From: Flaccisagitta enflata
Taxonomy: Eukaryota; Chaetognatha; Sagittoidea; Aphragmophora
Reading direction: 5' to 3'
Length of the DNA: 64,000 bases
NCBI GenBank assembly: GCA_965153355.1
Contig: OZ231126.1
Coordinates: 76,570,001 to 76,634,000, forward strand
Below, in pieces: positions 38,909 through 50,247 of the stretch. Every line of letters begins with the position of its first letter. Within the stretch, counting starts at the first letter, position 1. The position numbers were made by a program, and so were the translations under genes. The notes beneath the pieces are model-generated. The model had not been told where the DNA came from. It did no database searches and was given only the letters and a program-made list of their open reading frames with translations.

Positions 38909-39234
38909 CAGGGGTGTATATAGTTGAGCGGCTTTTGATTTTATTCCCCCCCCTGCCTTTGATTTTTTTCCCCGCGACGCATCGCGTCGCATCACAAAAT
39001 CTTTGATTTTCTTCCCCTCAAAGCTATAAAACAGTATATTTAAGGTTAGAATAGTGTTAAATTGTGTTATAGTAATTGTATTTTATCTTTTGGTACTACC
39101 AAAAGTGTTATATCTTCAAAAATTTTCTTTTTTCTTTTTTTCAAACTTTTGATTTTCTTCCCCATCTCCAAACCTTTTGATTTTATTCCCCCCCCACGGG
39201 GGGGGGGGGGAATACTCAACTTTATACACCCCTG
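38909..39234 (+). mobile_element. 326-bp hAT-type MITE
   Basis: Ends CAGGGGTGTATATAGTTGAG and CTCAACTTTATACACCCCTG with an exact 8-bp duplication TTAAACTT on both sides (38901-38908, 39235-39242). TIR start and duplication length are typical of hAT elements. No ORF. Confidence 0.8.
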
Positions 39235-39267
39235 TTAAACTTTTTTTACAAGTTCTGCTAATCATAC

Positions 39268-40110
39268 AAGTGACGCAGGGTCGCGGAGGGGTAGGCAGGG
39301 CCATCTATTCCCCAGTCTCACCTCCCTACCTTCCAACCCCCCACCCACACACACAACATATATATGAGCTTAATCATAACAACTGCAGCATCATGAACGC
39401 GCGTTTTTCGCGTTTTCAACACAAGTGTAAAGGACTGACCAATGGACCAACAAACGGACTAAGAGACGGAAAAAAACCTTTTATAGAATTGCTTGTCCTA
39501 GACTTAAACAAGGCCGGATACACGGCAATCCAGTTGCGGACGGTTGGGCAAGAGCAGTAATGTGAAAACTGCTCGTAATTCAACAAGGCCGGATACACAG
39601 CTACCCCAGTCACGTGCGGGTGGGCAGGGGCCGTATTTGAGGTCACTCAATCATTTGGGCAGGAGCGGTGAGGCCAAAGACTGCAAAAACAAAAAAAAAA
39701 GTAAAGTGTGACGGACGGACCGATGGACGGACGGACGGACGGACGGACGGATGGACCGACAGACGGACGGACGGACGGACCGACGGACCGACAGACGGAC
39801 GGACGGACCGACGGATGGACGGACGGACGGACCGACAGACGGACGGACGGACGGACGGACCGACCGACAGACGGACCGACGGACCGACAGACGGACGGAC
39901 GGACGGACGGACGGACGGACGGACCGACAGACGGACGGACGGACGGACGGACGGACGGACCGACAGACGGACGGACGGACCGACGGACGGACCGACAAAG
40001 CGGGTTGTAGAGTCGCGTAGCACGCGACTAAAAATGTGACTGACTTATTTACTTACTTACGTACCAACCGACACGGCAAGTTCTAAAGTCGCATGTCCGC
40101 AACTAAAAAG
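39268..40110 (+). mobile_element. Cluster of three family A elements, one nested
   Basis: 39268-39506 is a degenerate ACAAGTGACGC copy that abuts the next. 39507-40110 is an AGTTGCGGAC-type copy split by another complete copy (39583 to about 40033) with arms AGTCACGTGC and GCACGCGACT and the longest GACGGACC array in the window (about 39711-40000). Confidence 0.75.
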
Positions 40111-40631
40111 TAGCAGTGAAAATTTTTATTAATAAGCAATATGGGTCCAGACTAGACGCCCTAAGTAAGTTGCTCAATGCTATTTTAGTAACACGAAGTC
40201 ATGAGATGCTGAGGAAACAATCAGATTCAGATAAAAAGAATACGGTAAACGATTTCAGAATTCAGGTTTGTTTTGATCGGGGGCCAGCAAACTTATTGCT
40301 TTTTCATCCATATGAAACTGACTGTTATCTGTGGGCCAAAAAGTTTTTCTCTAATTTTTTTGAACAAGTAAGATTTCGGAATCTTAGACTTGATATCATC
40401 GCAAATTCTACTTTTTTATTCAGTTACGGCTAAAAAAAGCAAAACATCAGATTTATCCAAGCTAAATCAAACATTTTTTTGTAATGCGTGTATTATGTTT
40501 TTTTTTCCTTTTCGTGCATATGAATTATTCTAAATGCGTTTTCATTAAAGCAAGAAGAAAATATTTTAGAAGGTTATTATTATCAAAGGTTGTGGTTTTC
40601 ATGCAAATGTAGTAGATTAAAGTCTCCTAGA

Positions 40632-40905
40632 TGCGCGTCCGTTAGGGCGTGTTTCTAGTGACTAACAAAAACGCACTTGCTCCCATTAAACGCGTTGACA
40701 GTATAAACATATATTCACAAATTCAACTATTTTAGAGGGAGTGAGCAAAGTGAGTGAGCGAGCCCGCAAGCAGAGTGAGCATGAGAAGCGAGTATAGCAA
40801 AGTAAAGCGCTGCAGAGTGAGCGGAGCAAAGTGGAGTGAGCGGTGCGAGCGAACGGACATAGCGAGCGACCAAGTGGCCCATTAAAAACGATTGTCGGTG
40901 ACCAG
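40632..40905 (+). repeat. Interspersed repeat D (GTGAGCGAGCCC)
   Basis: Shares GGCGTGTTTCYAGTGAC, CCCRTTAAACGCG, GTGAGTGAGCGAGCCC and GTGCGAGCGAAC...GAGCGACC with 61592-61812. Weak inverted ends (GGCGTGTTTCTAGTGAC versus GGTGACCAGAAATGCGTCC) suggest a transposon remnant. Confidence 0.55.
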
Positions 40906-41017
40906 AAATGCGTCCTGAGTTGTCAAACGATCACTTAACTGGCAGTGTTTTGCCCTCAGAACATGCTCGATAATAGTTTTTGGTGGCCATATAAAGAGTA
41001 ACTATGGCAAAGAAAAT

Positions 41018-41676
41018 AAACGCAAAAGCATTACATGGTCAGCGGCGCCCGATGCCCCTAAGTTAGTTAATGTAAAGATGTGATGGTGAATGGGGCAGCG
41101 GCCGCAAAGGGGCCGACAACCTATGCTTTGTAAGTTAAAAGGGTTGGAACTATGATTTGAGCCTTGAAGCTGAGATCTGAGCCTCAAGGCTAAAATATCA
41201 GCCTCAAAGTTGAGATTTGAGCCTTGAGGCTGGAATTTGAGCCTCGAGGCTGGGATTTGAGCCCTGAGGCTGGTATTTGAGCTTTGAGGCTGGGATTTGA
41301 GCCTCGAGGCTGGGATTTGAGCTTCGAGGCTGGGATTCAAGCGTCAAGGCTGGGATTTCAGCCTTGAGGCTGGAATTTGAGCCTTGAGGCTGGGATTTGA
41401 GCATTGAAGCTGGGATTTGAGTCTTGGGCTGGAATTCAAACATTAGGGCTGGAATTTTAGCTTTGAGGCTGAAATTTGAGCCTCAAGGCTGGAATTTGAG
41501 CCTCAAGGCTGGAATTTGAGCCTTAAGGCTGGAATTTGAGCCTCAAAGCTGGAATTGGAGCCTCGAGGCTGGGATTGAGCCTTGAAAGGGGGGGGATGTA
41601 CGGAGGAGGAGAAGGAGAAATTTCCCCTATGTGAAAGCATAGGTCATCGTCCCCTTCGGAGCCTTTGCTTAAAAAG
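41018..41676 (+). mobile_element. Family B element with about 22-unit array
   Basis: Lies 18 bases inside a TA-flanked palindromic element. Left arm GGGGCAGCGGCCGCAAAGG with AACCTATGC; right arm GCATAGGTCATCGTCCCC. Confidence 0.68.
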
Positions 41677-41861
41677 CGAACACTTTGTTTTGCTAGTTTC
41701 TGCCTAACTTTGGGCCTGAACCATAGAAAATCCATGATTGTTTGAAAGCTCTGTGAAAAATCTTCCGAATGTGACGTTGCTGGTCATTGTAGCTTTATTC
41801 GTTTGGAACTGGCAAAGGTTTGAAAAAAAATCACTGATTGAAAAAAGTGCTGATTTCATAT

Positions 41862-42026
41862 TTTTTTTTTCCCAATTGTAGTCTTTCCGTTTTTGTCAAT
41901 GATGCAGTTCAGGATTGTCTTAGCTACTCGTTATCTATGAGCAAATTAAAGAGCTTCAAATTCTCTTTAAAATGGCGCCAAGAATTCATTTTTAACTCAA
42001 TGTGTTTAATTACTATGTTAGAATGA
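41862..42026 (+). CDS. Candidate terminal exon, paralogous to one at 55.8 kb
   Basis: After the acceptor TTTTCCCAATTGTAG the frame reads LSVFVNDAVQDCLSYSLSMS, then KLKSFKFSLKWRQEF, and stops at 42026. AATAAA lies at 42040. The MSxLKSF...WR part matches the end of the exon at 55797-56001 at both protein and DNA level. It lies inside a TA-flanked palindromic element (41001-42246), so it may be captured sequence or chance. Function unknown. Confidence 0.3.
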   Translation, partial: FFFPNCSLSVFVNDAVQDCLSYSLSMSKLKSFKFSLKWRQEFIFNSMCLITMLE

Positions 42027-42390
42027 AGATAACCCATGAAAATAAAATATTGAATTTCCAAATTCTTGACCACCTGTCTTCATCCTAATGCCATTTCTTA
42101 ACGGATAGGGCTAGGAAATCCAGCAAGTCATCAAGCAAGATCTTTCGCATAGCTTCAAAATGGTGATGTATTTTGCTATGTTTTTCACATTGCTTGGATG
42201 GAAAACACTGACAAACAAGTTGTTCGCTTTTTATTTTTGCCATAGTTACAGTTGAACTTAGCAATAATGGCTGTCAAGAGACCTATGAATTCTACGATTT
42301 AATGACTTAAAAGCAAGATACATGATTGCAGGTGAGAGTAATAATCGTTGAGCTTTCACAAAGCGAAAAAAAAAACAAAAACAAAACAAA

Positions 42391-42440
42391 AAACAAGGCC
42401 GGTGCACGGCTACTCCAGTGCGGGTGGATTTTATTCTTTT
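42391..42440 (+). mobile_element. Family A element, 5' fragment
   Basis: ACAAGGCCGGTGCACGGCTACTCCAGTGCGGGTGG, then unrelated sequence. Confidence 0.5.
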
Positions 42441-42735
42441 TGCAATAGAAAAGTGGGGAGAGAACCTTGAATGGTGACTGATTGGCAAAATGTGACTGCA
42501 CGGACTTAATCCTGCCCTTATGTCAGGTGGAAAAAAAATCTTCGATCCCTTGCTCTCTATAAGTCAATCTCGATTCTCATTCACGATTGGCATGGCAGCC
42601 TCAATCGGTCAACCTATAGCATGAGTTTCAGTTCCGGTCATCATTATCAACATTTTCCCTCTCTATATTTCCCCTCCCGTAAAAATTCCGTGACTCGTCA
42701 ACATTCTTCATCCTCTTCTCTGATTCTCTTCTTCC

Positions 42736-42803
42736 CTTCTTCTTCTTCTTCTTCTTCTTCTTCTTCTTCTTCTTCTTCTTCTTCTTCTTCTTCTTCTTCT
42801 TCT
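42736..42803 (+). repeat. (TTC)n microsatellite
   Basis: About 22 TTC units. Confidence 0.93.
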
Positions 42804-43240
42804 CATCTTCTACTTCTACTTAGGTTACGAAAAACAATGGGAATATAGCAACAATGGCTAGTGATTCGGTCGAAGGTAATTGAGGCGCGAAAAGAGTGGT
42901 TACAGGGTGTATCAAAAATTGTCATGAAAGATAAAGGGTGAAGCAAAAAACGATTTTTAAGTCATTTCAAGTCATTTCAAATAATAATAAATTATTTAAA
43001 GCCATTCAGCGTGATCACGATCAGACCCGGAAATAACCAAAGAAGGCTCATTCATTCCGAATTTTTATCTATCTGTCTTTCTTTCGACCTATCTACCCAT
43101 GTGTCTATTTACCTATCTATTCTCTTTTGATTTAAAGATTGAACAGATTTCGAATTTTTTTTCAAAATTTCTTGTCTTCAATGAATGTCTGCCGTGGTTG
43201 AACGAATAAGTAACGAACTGACAAAACAACAATCACGACA

Positions 43241-43385
43241 ATCACAACAACAACAGCAACACCACCACCACCACCAAAAACACCACGACCACCACCACCA
43301 CCACCACCACCACCAACACAACAACACAACACCACCACCAACAACAACACAGCAACAACAACAACAAAAACAACAACAGACAACA
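43241..43385 (+). repeat. CAA/CCA mixed trinucleotide tract
   Basis: Alternating CAACAA and CACCAC blocks; the Gln/His ORF across it is a composition artefact. Confidence 0.85.
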
Positions 43386-43726
43386 ACTTAACAACAATCA
43401 CGACGAAAATGATGAAAAAGCTAGAAATAAAAGATGATTGAATGAACTAGTGGGAAAAGGAATGAAAGAGTGAGGTAATCAATGAATGGATTAGTCAATG
43501 ATGAACGAGTGAGCGTAATGTTAAAACATGTCTGAGCACCTACTGTTTCTGTTTCCTTGACACTTGCGGTCTATTCTGCACTACTCGAATGACATTTTCT
43601 CTTTAAAGAAAGTACTAAAATTGAGCAAAGAATCATCGGCTAAGTTGACATTGGTGGTAAAAATATAAATTTGATCCCATTTTGTAAAAGACATATGAAT
43701 ATGATGGAAGTGATATGCATCAATCA

Positions 43727-43741
43727 ATCTATTTATCTATC

Positions 43742-43794
<53 letters not shown>

Positions 43795-43795
43795 C
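43727..43795 (+). repeat. (TATC)n microsatellite
   Basis: About 17 tetranucleotide units with two T variants. Confidence 0.93.
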
Positions 43796-43919
43796 TACTA
43801 CTGATTCCATCATAATCGTTTTTTGGCTGGTTCCAACGTCCTTCTTCAAATCTGTTTCCTATTCTTTCTTTCCTAGTTTCAATTTTCTTCAGTCGATTTT
43901 ATTCTCTTGTGTATTGAAT

Positions 43920-44110
43920 AACAAAGCCGGATATACGGCTACCAAAGTCGCATGCGGATGGGCAGGGGCCATATTTGAGGTCACCAGACTATTTGGGCAG
44001 GGGCAGTGAGGTCAAAGAAATGAAATCATGAAAAAGAGGAAAATGTGACCGACCGACCAACCAAACAACGGACAAAGCGAGTTGTAGAGTCGCGTGCACG
44101 CGACTAAAAA
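43920..44110 (+). mobile_element. Family A element, AGTCGCATGC subfamily
   Basis: Complete; start ACAAAGCCGGATATACGGC, 5' arm AGTCGCATGC, end AGTCGCGTGCACGCGACTAAAAA. Confidence 0.7.
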
Positions 44111-44474
44111 GTGGATATGATGGTACGGCAGTATATTGCACATGTAAACGCGACGGTAAAAATACATGAGAGACTGAGAGTGAGAGTCAGGTCAATGTTT
44201 GATTACAACCAATCTCGTGAGTCTCATGTGAGCCATTCAATGAATCATTTCATCATCATTTTGAGCTAGTCTCTCTTATTTTTTCATACTTTTTTTTTCT
44301 AGTCACTTTCCTATCACGTGAGGCCTTCCAGAATGCCTTCCATTCTGGAAAAAATCCTCTCCATCTCATGTGAGTCTCATGTGAGTTGAATTCCTTCTCT
44401 CATTCTCTCTTCTTGCAGTCACATGAGATGATAAAAAACTCCTAAACTCTCACTTTCCATCAGGATATACCTCG

Positions 44475-44500
44475 AGAGAGAGAGAGATCTCGGAGAGAGA

Positions 44501-44574
<74 letters not shown>

Positions 44575-44690
44575 TAGAGTATGGAGCTTTAAGAGAAGAG
44601 AGAGAGAGAGAGAGGAATAGAGCATGGAGCCTTACTTGTTTTTATCTTTCATTCACTATTAGGGAAACCAGTTTGTATCAAATTTCATTC

Positions 44691-44767
<77 letters not shown>
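44475..44767 (+). repeat. (AG)n tract followed by (CT)n tract
   Basis: AG units at 44507-44571 and 44599-44612, CT units at 44693-44767. They face each other about 120 bases apart and could form a long hairpin. Confidence 0.9.
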
Positions 44768-44770
<3 letters not shown>

Positions 44771-44984
44771 TAACGCGCTGTGAAGGGGCGTCTCCCCTTT
44801 AAAAATAATGAACCGAGAGGTTTGCCCGTTTTCTTTGATGCTATCGGGCCAGTTGGTCATTCCACGCCACATTGAGCACTTCTCGCGCCATCAACATTTA
44901 TCCAACAACAACAACAACTACATCGCCCACCGGACAGACGAGAAACACGTCATTGGAGGATCATCCTGTTTAGCAGCGGCACCA

Positions 44985-45138
<154 letters not shown>

Positions 45139-45530
45139 AAATACGATTTGCTTCTACAATAGACAAAATGTGTGCGAGTTCGAAAAAGTTATTTGCATAC
45201 TGAGGCAACTCGAAGTAACATTAGATTTATAAGTGTGAATGATTAAACATTAAATTGATGAGAAAGTTTTGATAACGCTAGAACACTAAAAGGCCTATTC
45301 ACTGAATCACGAACTAAAATCTGGAAAAAAGGCCAGTCAAGGCCCATTCCACTAAAGCACTACTTCGTGCTTCAGTGGAATTGGAATTCGTGCTTTAGTG
45401 GATTAACTCTTGCCCTCAGTTTGTACTGCAATAACTGAATGCAAATTTTTCAGTGAAACAAGAAATTTATTTGATTTCTTTTGATTGAAACATGCGAAGT
45501 TAATAATGTTAATGATGATGAAAATGAAGA

Positions 45531-45640
<110 letters not shown>

Positions 45641-45668
45641 CGGTCCGCCCATCTTTCTGTCTCTGCGT

Positions 45669-45737
45669 ACAGTGGGGTTTGTGGAATAACTGCATAAACT
45701 GGAGGAAGGTATTTAAGTGTCCTAATTTCATAATTTG
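45669..45737 (+). mobile_element. End fragment of the 24.7-kb mariner-like MITE
   Basis: ACAGTGGGGTTTGTGGAATAA followed by CTGGAGGAAGGTATTTAAGTG, then a sharp break into a family A array. Confidence 0.6.
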
Positions 45738-45886
45738 TCCGTCCGTCCGTTGGTCGGTTGGTCATATTTCACTTTTTTTTATGATTTTATTTCTTTGACC
45801 TCACTGCTCCTGCCCAAATGGTCTAGTGACCTCAAATTTGGCCCCTGCCCACCCGCACGCGACTTCGGTAGCCGTGTATCAGGCCT
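45738..45886 (-). mobile_element. Family A element lacking its 3' hairpin, fused to a MITE end
   Basis: In reverse it runs from the GGCC start through AGTCGCGTGCGGGTGGGCAG to a GACGGAC array, then breaks into 67 bases of the mariner-like MITE end (45669-45737). Confidence 0.6.
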
Positions 45887-45941
45887 TTTTTAATGCCCCA
45901 GACGCGCGACACAAAAATTTTTCTGGTTTTTTGAACAGAGG

Positions 45942-46107
45942 TGAAAATACAAGATTTTGGATCTAGGCGAATCAAACAATTTCCTATTGATCGCACCCCA
46001 CTTTTCAAAACCATTTTTCAAATAAATATTTTGAGTTTTTTTTTTTAAAAGTGAAAATACAAGATTTTGGATCAGGTTGAATCAAACAATTTCCTATCGA
46101 TTGCACC
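45942..46107 (+). repeat. Direct duplication, about 108-bp spacing
   Basis: GTGAAAATACAAGATTTTGG and GAATCAAACAATTTCCTATY occur twice in the same order. Confidence 0.7.
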
Positions 46108-47647
46108 CCAATTTTTTTTCAAAAAAAATTCCTCATTAAGGGCTTTTTTGGGGCCCTTAGGGGCCCCTAATAAGTTCAAAATTTTGGTCAATGAGCTGAG
46201 CAGGGTTATGTACATACGCCAAGGTATCTTTAAGGACCAAATTCAAGCTGATTAATTAGAGCTCAAGCTCATGCCATAAGTAGGCTACTAAACCGTGCTG
46301 ATTGAGAGAGAAAGATACGGAAAAAAAAAGTTGGTAGAAATTTCAATATCGCTCAATGTTGGTAAATATGGCATACTACTATGAAATGTGACTTGGTTTA
46401 TGTTCAAGTTTGTCTTAAATGGTCATAATGATGAGACGCTGTGTTCTTTTCCGGATGAAAATCAGTGTATATGATTGAAAACAGATATGACGGCGAATTT
46501 TTGAAGGAAAATTAAGTGTTTCACCATACTTTTTGCATCATTGTCATGACAATAATGAAGCTGGAATGCTTTTAGCAGACATTTTGTCTCTAAAGACACT
46601 TGGTTTATACCTTTTTATCATATTCTGACCTAAAAAGTAATTTGAACTATGCGATTCACATGGAAACAAGCAGGAAAATGATGGTTTTTAACAAATTTCT
46701 GCTTACACTTTTTTTCATTTTCTGTGGTCTAAATTCTAAAAAAAAACATACACAGGGAAATTTTGCATTTTGAAAACATAGTTCTCTCTGTAATCGATTT
46801 GGGAAGAGAACTATGTTCTTTGTTTATTCATTTTTTCATTTTCTATACAAATTTAGAATTTAGACCAGCCCCTTATCAGTGACCAAAAATGAAAAAAGTA
46901 GAAATTTTCAAAAAAATTTTTTTAGTAACATCGGCTAAACTTGACTTTTCTTGCTAAATAAGTGCAAATTTTCCTTTTAAATGATATTCTTAGCTATCTG
47001 AATCATTTTTATTCACTTTTTTTTTCATTTCCATTCTTTCAAAATTTCCATTTTACCCGTCTTTGAAACACAAACTTTGCCTTCAGGGGGACGCTGTCAT
47101 ATCTTCTTAGAAAACCACCATTTGAGCTCGTATAGAAGCCCAATCGCCAATACAAGCATAATCACCGTGTAGAACATACCACGCTGAATTCAAATCTGTT
47201 TTCAAAAAATATTTTTGGCGATTCTGAAAAACGCTAGCAGCATAAACGTCAGCATATGTTTTACTTGAGAAATTAAAAGAAAATCCGGATTTTCTTTTCA
47301 AATCTGTTTTGTTGAATGATGTTATTGATCAGTTGAGAAAGTGACAGAAACCTCAATGAACATATCCTCAAAGAGATATTTATTGAAGTGCACGAAATTC
47401 TCAAATCCTACCATGTGATATATCAAATGAAAGCTAAAACAATTCTCTTCCAGATAATGATGAAAAATTTAATTTTTAAATTGATCCAAATTCTAGGTTT
47501 ACTTCCCTACCATAAGTCCCTCTAGACCGGCCGCATTTAAAAGAAAAATCGTAAAATTCAGAAGGACTCAGATTCCGGATCTAAGGTCAATCTCTACGCT
47601 TGGTAACTAACTTGCTATAATAGAAATGTTTCATGTGACATCTCTAG

Positions 47648-47778
47648 GCATTGATGCTTTGATGCCGCGTATGAAATGGCTCCATTTTTGGTTTATGAGG
47701 CGAGTGAATGAAAAGTGCCGTTTGGTGATCACAGATTCCCGGCACCATAAAAGGCAGAATATGGTTGAAGAGTAGAGC
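47648..47778 (+). CDS. Candidate exon just left of a TTAA-flanked MITE
   Basis: The acceptor CATCTCTAG opens a frame reading ALMPRMKWLHFWFMRRVNE, then CRLVITDSRHHKRQNMVEE and TAG. The basic, Trp-containing sequence looks coding. No clear donor precedes the stop, and it cannot be joined confidently to the exon at 48.1 kb. Unknown function. Confidence 0.22.
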
Positions 47779-47801
47779 GTAGCAGGGTGTCACACAATTA
47801 A

Positions 47802-48119
47802 AAGGTGTGTCTGCATTAATCAGCTTATTTGGATATTTTATCTGGATAATGATATCCGGATATTTCATATAGTAAATTTTGTAAATTCACTATAGCTGCG
47901 TCTGCATTAATTTGCTTATTCGGATATTTTATTTGGATATTAGTATCCGGATATTTTATGTAGTAGATTTTGTGAATTCCCTATGTAGAATATCCGGATA
48001 ATGATATCCAGATAAAACATCCGAAAAAGCAAATCAATGCAGACGCACCTTATGTAGAATATCCGGATTTTGATATCCAGATAAGATATCCAAATAAGAT
48101 GGTGAATGCAGACACACCC
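47802..48119. mobile_element. 318-bp TTAA-flanked MITE (piggyBac-like)
   Basis: Ends AAGGTGTGTCTGCATT and AATGCAGACACACCC lie between TTAA (47798-47801) and TTAA (48120-48123). Inside are four copies of a TCTGCATT...GGATATTTTATCTGGATA unit, two direct then two inverted. No ORF of its own. Confidence 0.7.
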
Positions 48120-48125
48120 TTAAAG

Positions 48126-48451
48126 AGTGCCCGGGCATCGCGTAAGCCGGGAGGTGGCGGACGTGTAGTCGCGAGTTACACGAACAAAAAGAACCACTTC
48201 GTTTTCGATGATTTGGTCAGCGTAAAAAGACGGAGAATGACAAAAGTGACGCATCATCGTGGTATGATACAGTTTTACAATTGAACGTTTGTTTAACTTA
48301 TCAATGAGAAACAAGAAACCAGCAAAAATCCAACGTGCAACATTTTTTATCATGCTAGTTCTCATCTCATTTCTTTTTATTTTCCTTTTGCTTTACAGAA
48401 ACTATTCATCTGTCCCATGAAACATCAAACAGCCTTTTCCATTCAGATTGA
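48126..48451 (+). CDS. 3' end of an unknown gene, two exons
   Basis: Exon 48126-48261 (left edge uncertain) reads RASRKPGGGGRVVASYTNKK, then HFVFDDLVSVKRRRMTKVTHH, and leaves one base at the donor CGTG|GTATGA. The acceptor TTTGCTTTACAG at 48398 joins 48399-48451 in frame (GAA, Glu; TIHLSHETSNSLFHSD) to TGA. The 318-bp TTAA-flanked MITE ends 6 bases upstream of the first exon and supplies an in-frame ATG (MVNADTPLK). Either the MITE interrupted a longer exon or it provides the splice acceptor or start. The sequence is basic and looks cytoplasmic; no domain recognised. Confidence 0.4.
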
Positions 48452-48762
48452 CTTTTGTCTGAAAAAAAAAAAAACAGTATCCCCTTCGTTCTCCGTCCAT
48501 CGTCTATTCGCCATCGCGACATCTGTTCTCCTTCGCCTTTGCCTTAGCTTTCGCTTACGCCTTTCCTTTGCCATGACTGAGACGCCATTTTCTCCTTCCA
48601 GATAAACTGGCGCAAATTTTTACGGCCTCGTTCATTTTTAGGAATGAGTTTTCTCTCCTTTCCACCGCACGGCGCTCAGGGTCAAAGGGCCAAAATTTTG
48701 TTTGTTGCACTTTTTTCTCTGCTACCGCTTCCTTTGTGAGAGTGTCTCCTAGGTTCGGCGTG

Positions 48763-48763
<1 letters not shown>

Positions 48764-48805
<42 letters not shown>
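48764..48805 (+). repeat. (CT)n microsatellite
   Basis: About 20 units. Confidence 0.92.
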
Positions 48806-48808
<3 letters not shown>

Positions 48809-49195
48809 TTCGCATTAGCAGTATTTTCTACGTCAGCAGTTTTCTTTCGTGAATTGCCGCCAGAGGCATTACAAGCGCCTTCCTCTCTATCTCCTACGCC
48901 TCTTATTTGCCTATGAATTCTTATCCACCTTTTCTCTTTTTCTTCTTCTTTTTTTTTCATGTGCCTTTCTTTTGCAGTAATTCAGTTTTTTCTTTTCTAT
49001 TTTGTTTGTTTTTTGGACCTTTGTTTCCCTTTTGAATTTCATTCTCATATCCCGTTCTGTTTTTCTAGCATTTTCTATCAATCATTCGGATTTGACCCTT
49101 TAAAGTTAATTACTTCCGGAGTCTTCTCATGTTTGCTCTCCTTGAACAGTGGCAGCACATACACATACACACGCATATACACACAATCAATCTGT

Positions 49196-49302
<107 letters not shown>

Positions 49303-50247
49303 GTGGTGGAGCAAAGAAAAACTGATATTAGAGCATCAATAGAAAATAATTTGAATCATGAGTTATGAAAATCACTCGATTTGGCGGTTCAGCCGGATTT
49401 GAAAAAAAGGGCGTATGTTGGTTGAATGAAATAAAACCTTGACCGACAGACCGACCAATTGACAGTCAGAGAAGGTAGCAAATGCGTGTGTGCATATCAG
49501 ACGCCCGTATAAATGATCAAAAATACGCAAAAAAAAAGGGAAGAGCAGACAGCCACTTTTTTTCTGTTATCTGGAAATAAAAAAGGGAGAATAAAGAAGA
49601 AATAATATGAGAAGAAGAATGTTGGTTGAAGAAAAGGGCGAAAATAGGTTTGCTTTTGACTTGTTGACACCATAACACTTTCTTTCTCATGCCTCATATG
49701 GTCATCCCGATGCCGAGCCCGATGCGCAATTGTCTTTTTTTTTCTGCCGCTTCTTTCTATAATGTCTCTTTGTCTAAATGGCCTTAAAAGTTTACACGCC
49801 GTTGATTTAACTGAATGTGGTTGAAGAGGAGGCAAGAGGAGGAGGAGAAGAAGGTGAAGGAGTAAGAAGGGAGGGGGAGGAGGAGGAGGTGGTGGTAGAG
49901 GTGGAGGAAAATCAAGGGATGGTGAAATAAAGAAAGAAGATGATAAGGTGGAAGAGGACAAGGAGGAAAAGGTGAAGGAGAAGAAGGAGGAGAGGAAGCG
50001 GTGGTGGTGGAGAATGATTAAGGGATGGTGAAATAAAGATGATTAGATGGAGAAGGAAAGGAGACAGTGGGAATGATTTAACCAAATGTAGCTGAAGAGG
50101 AGGCAAAAGGAGAAAAAGATGGTAAAGGAGGAGGAGAGGTGGGGAGGAGGAGGAGGAGGAGGTAGTGGTGGTGGAGAACGAGTATAAGGTAGAGAAGGAA
50201 AGAAAGAAAGTGGGGATGATTAAACCAAATCTGGCCAAAGAGAAGGA

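Larger units (their letters stand above)
41001..42246. mobile_element. TA-flanked element, ACTATGGCAAA ends, hosting a family B copy
   Basis: Ends ACTATGGCAAAGAAAATAAA and the complement TTTATTTTTGCCATAGT, flanked by TA. The same ends occur at 61822-62781. It contains the family B copy and a candidate exon. Confidence 0.5.

Noticed and set aside
39711-40000. CRISPR-like regular array
   Set aside because: Pure short tetranucleotide repetition without unique spacers, in an animal genome.
39668-40039. TDGRTDGR- and RPSVRPSV-type ORFs
   Set aside because: Translations of the GACGGACC array inside a family A element.
40262-40433. Exon-like stretch HPYETDCYLWAKKFFSNFFE
   Set aside because: Bordered by a possible acceptor and a GTAAGA, but AT-rich and without supporting partner exons or a known domain.
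47040-47171. Open stretch HIFLENHHLSSYRSPIANTS
   Set aside because: Weak acceptor and donor only; the opposite strand is equally open.
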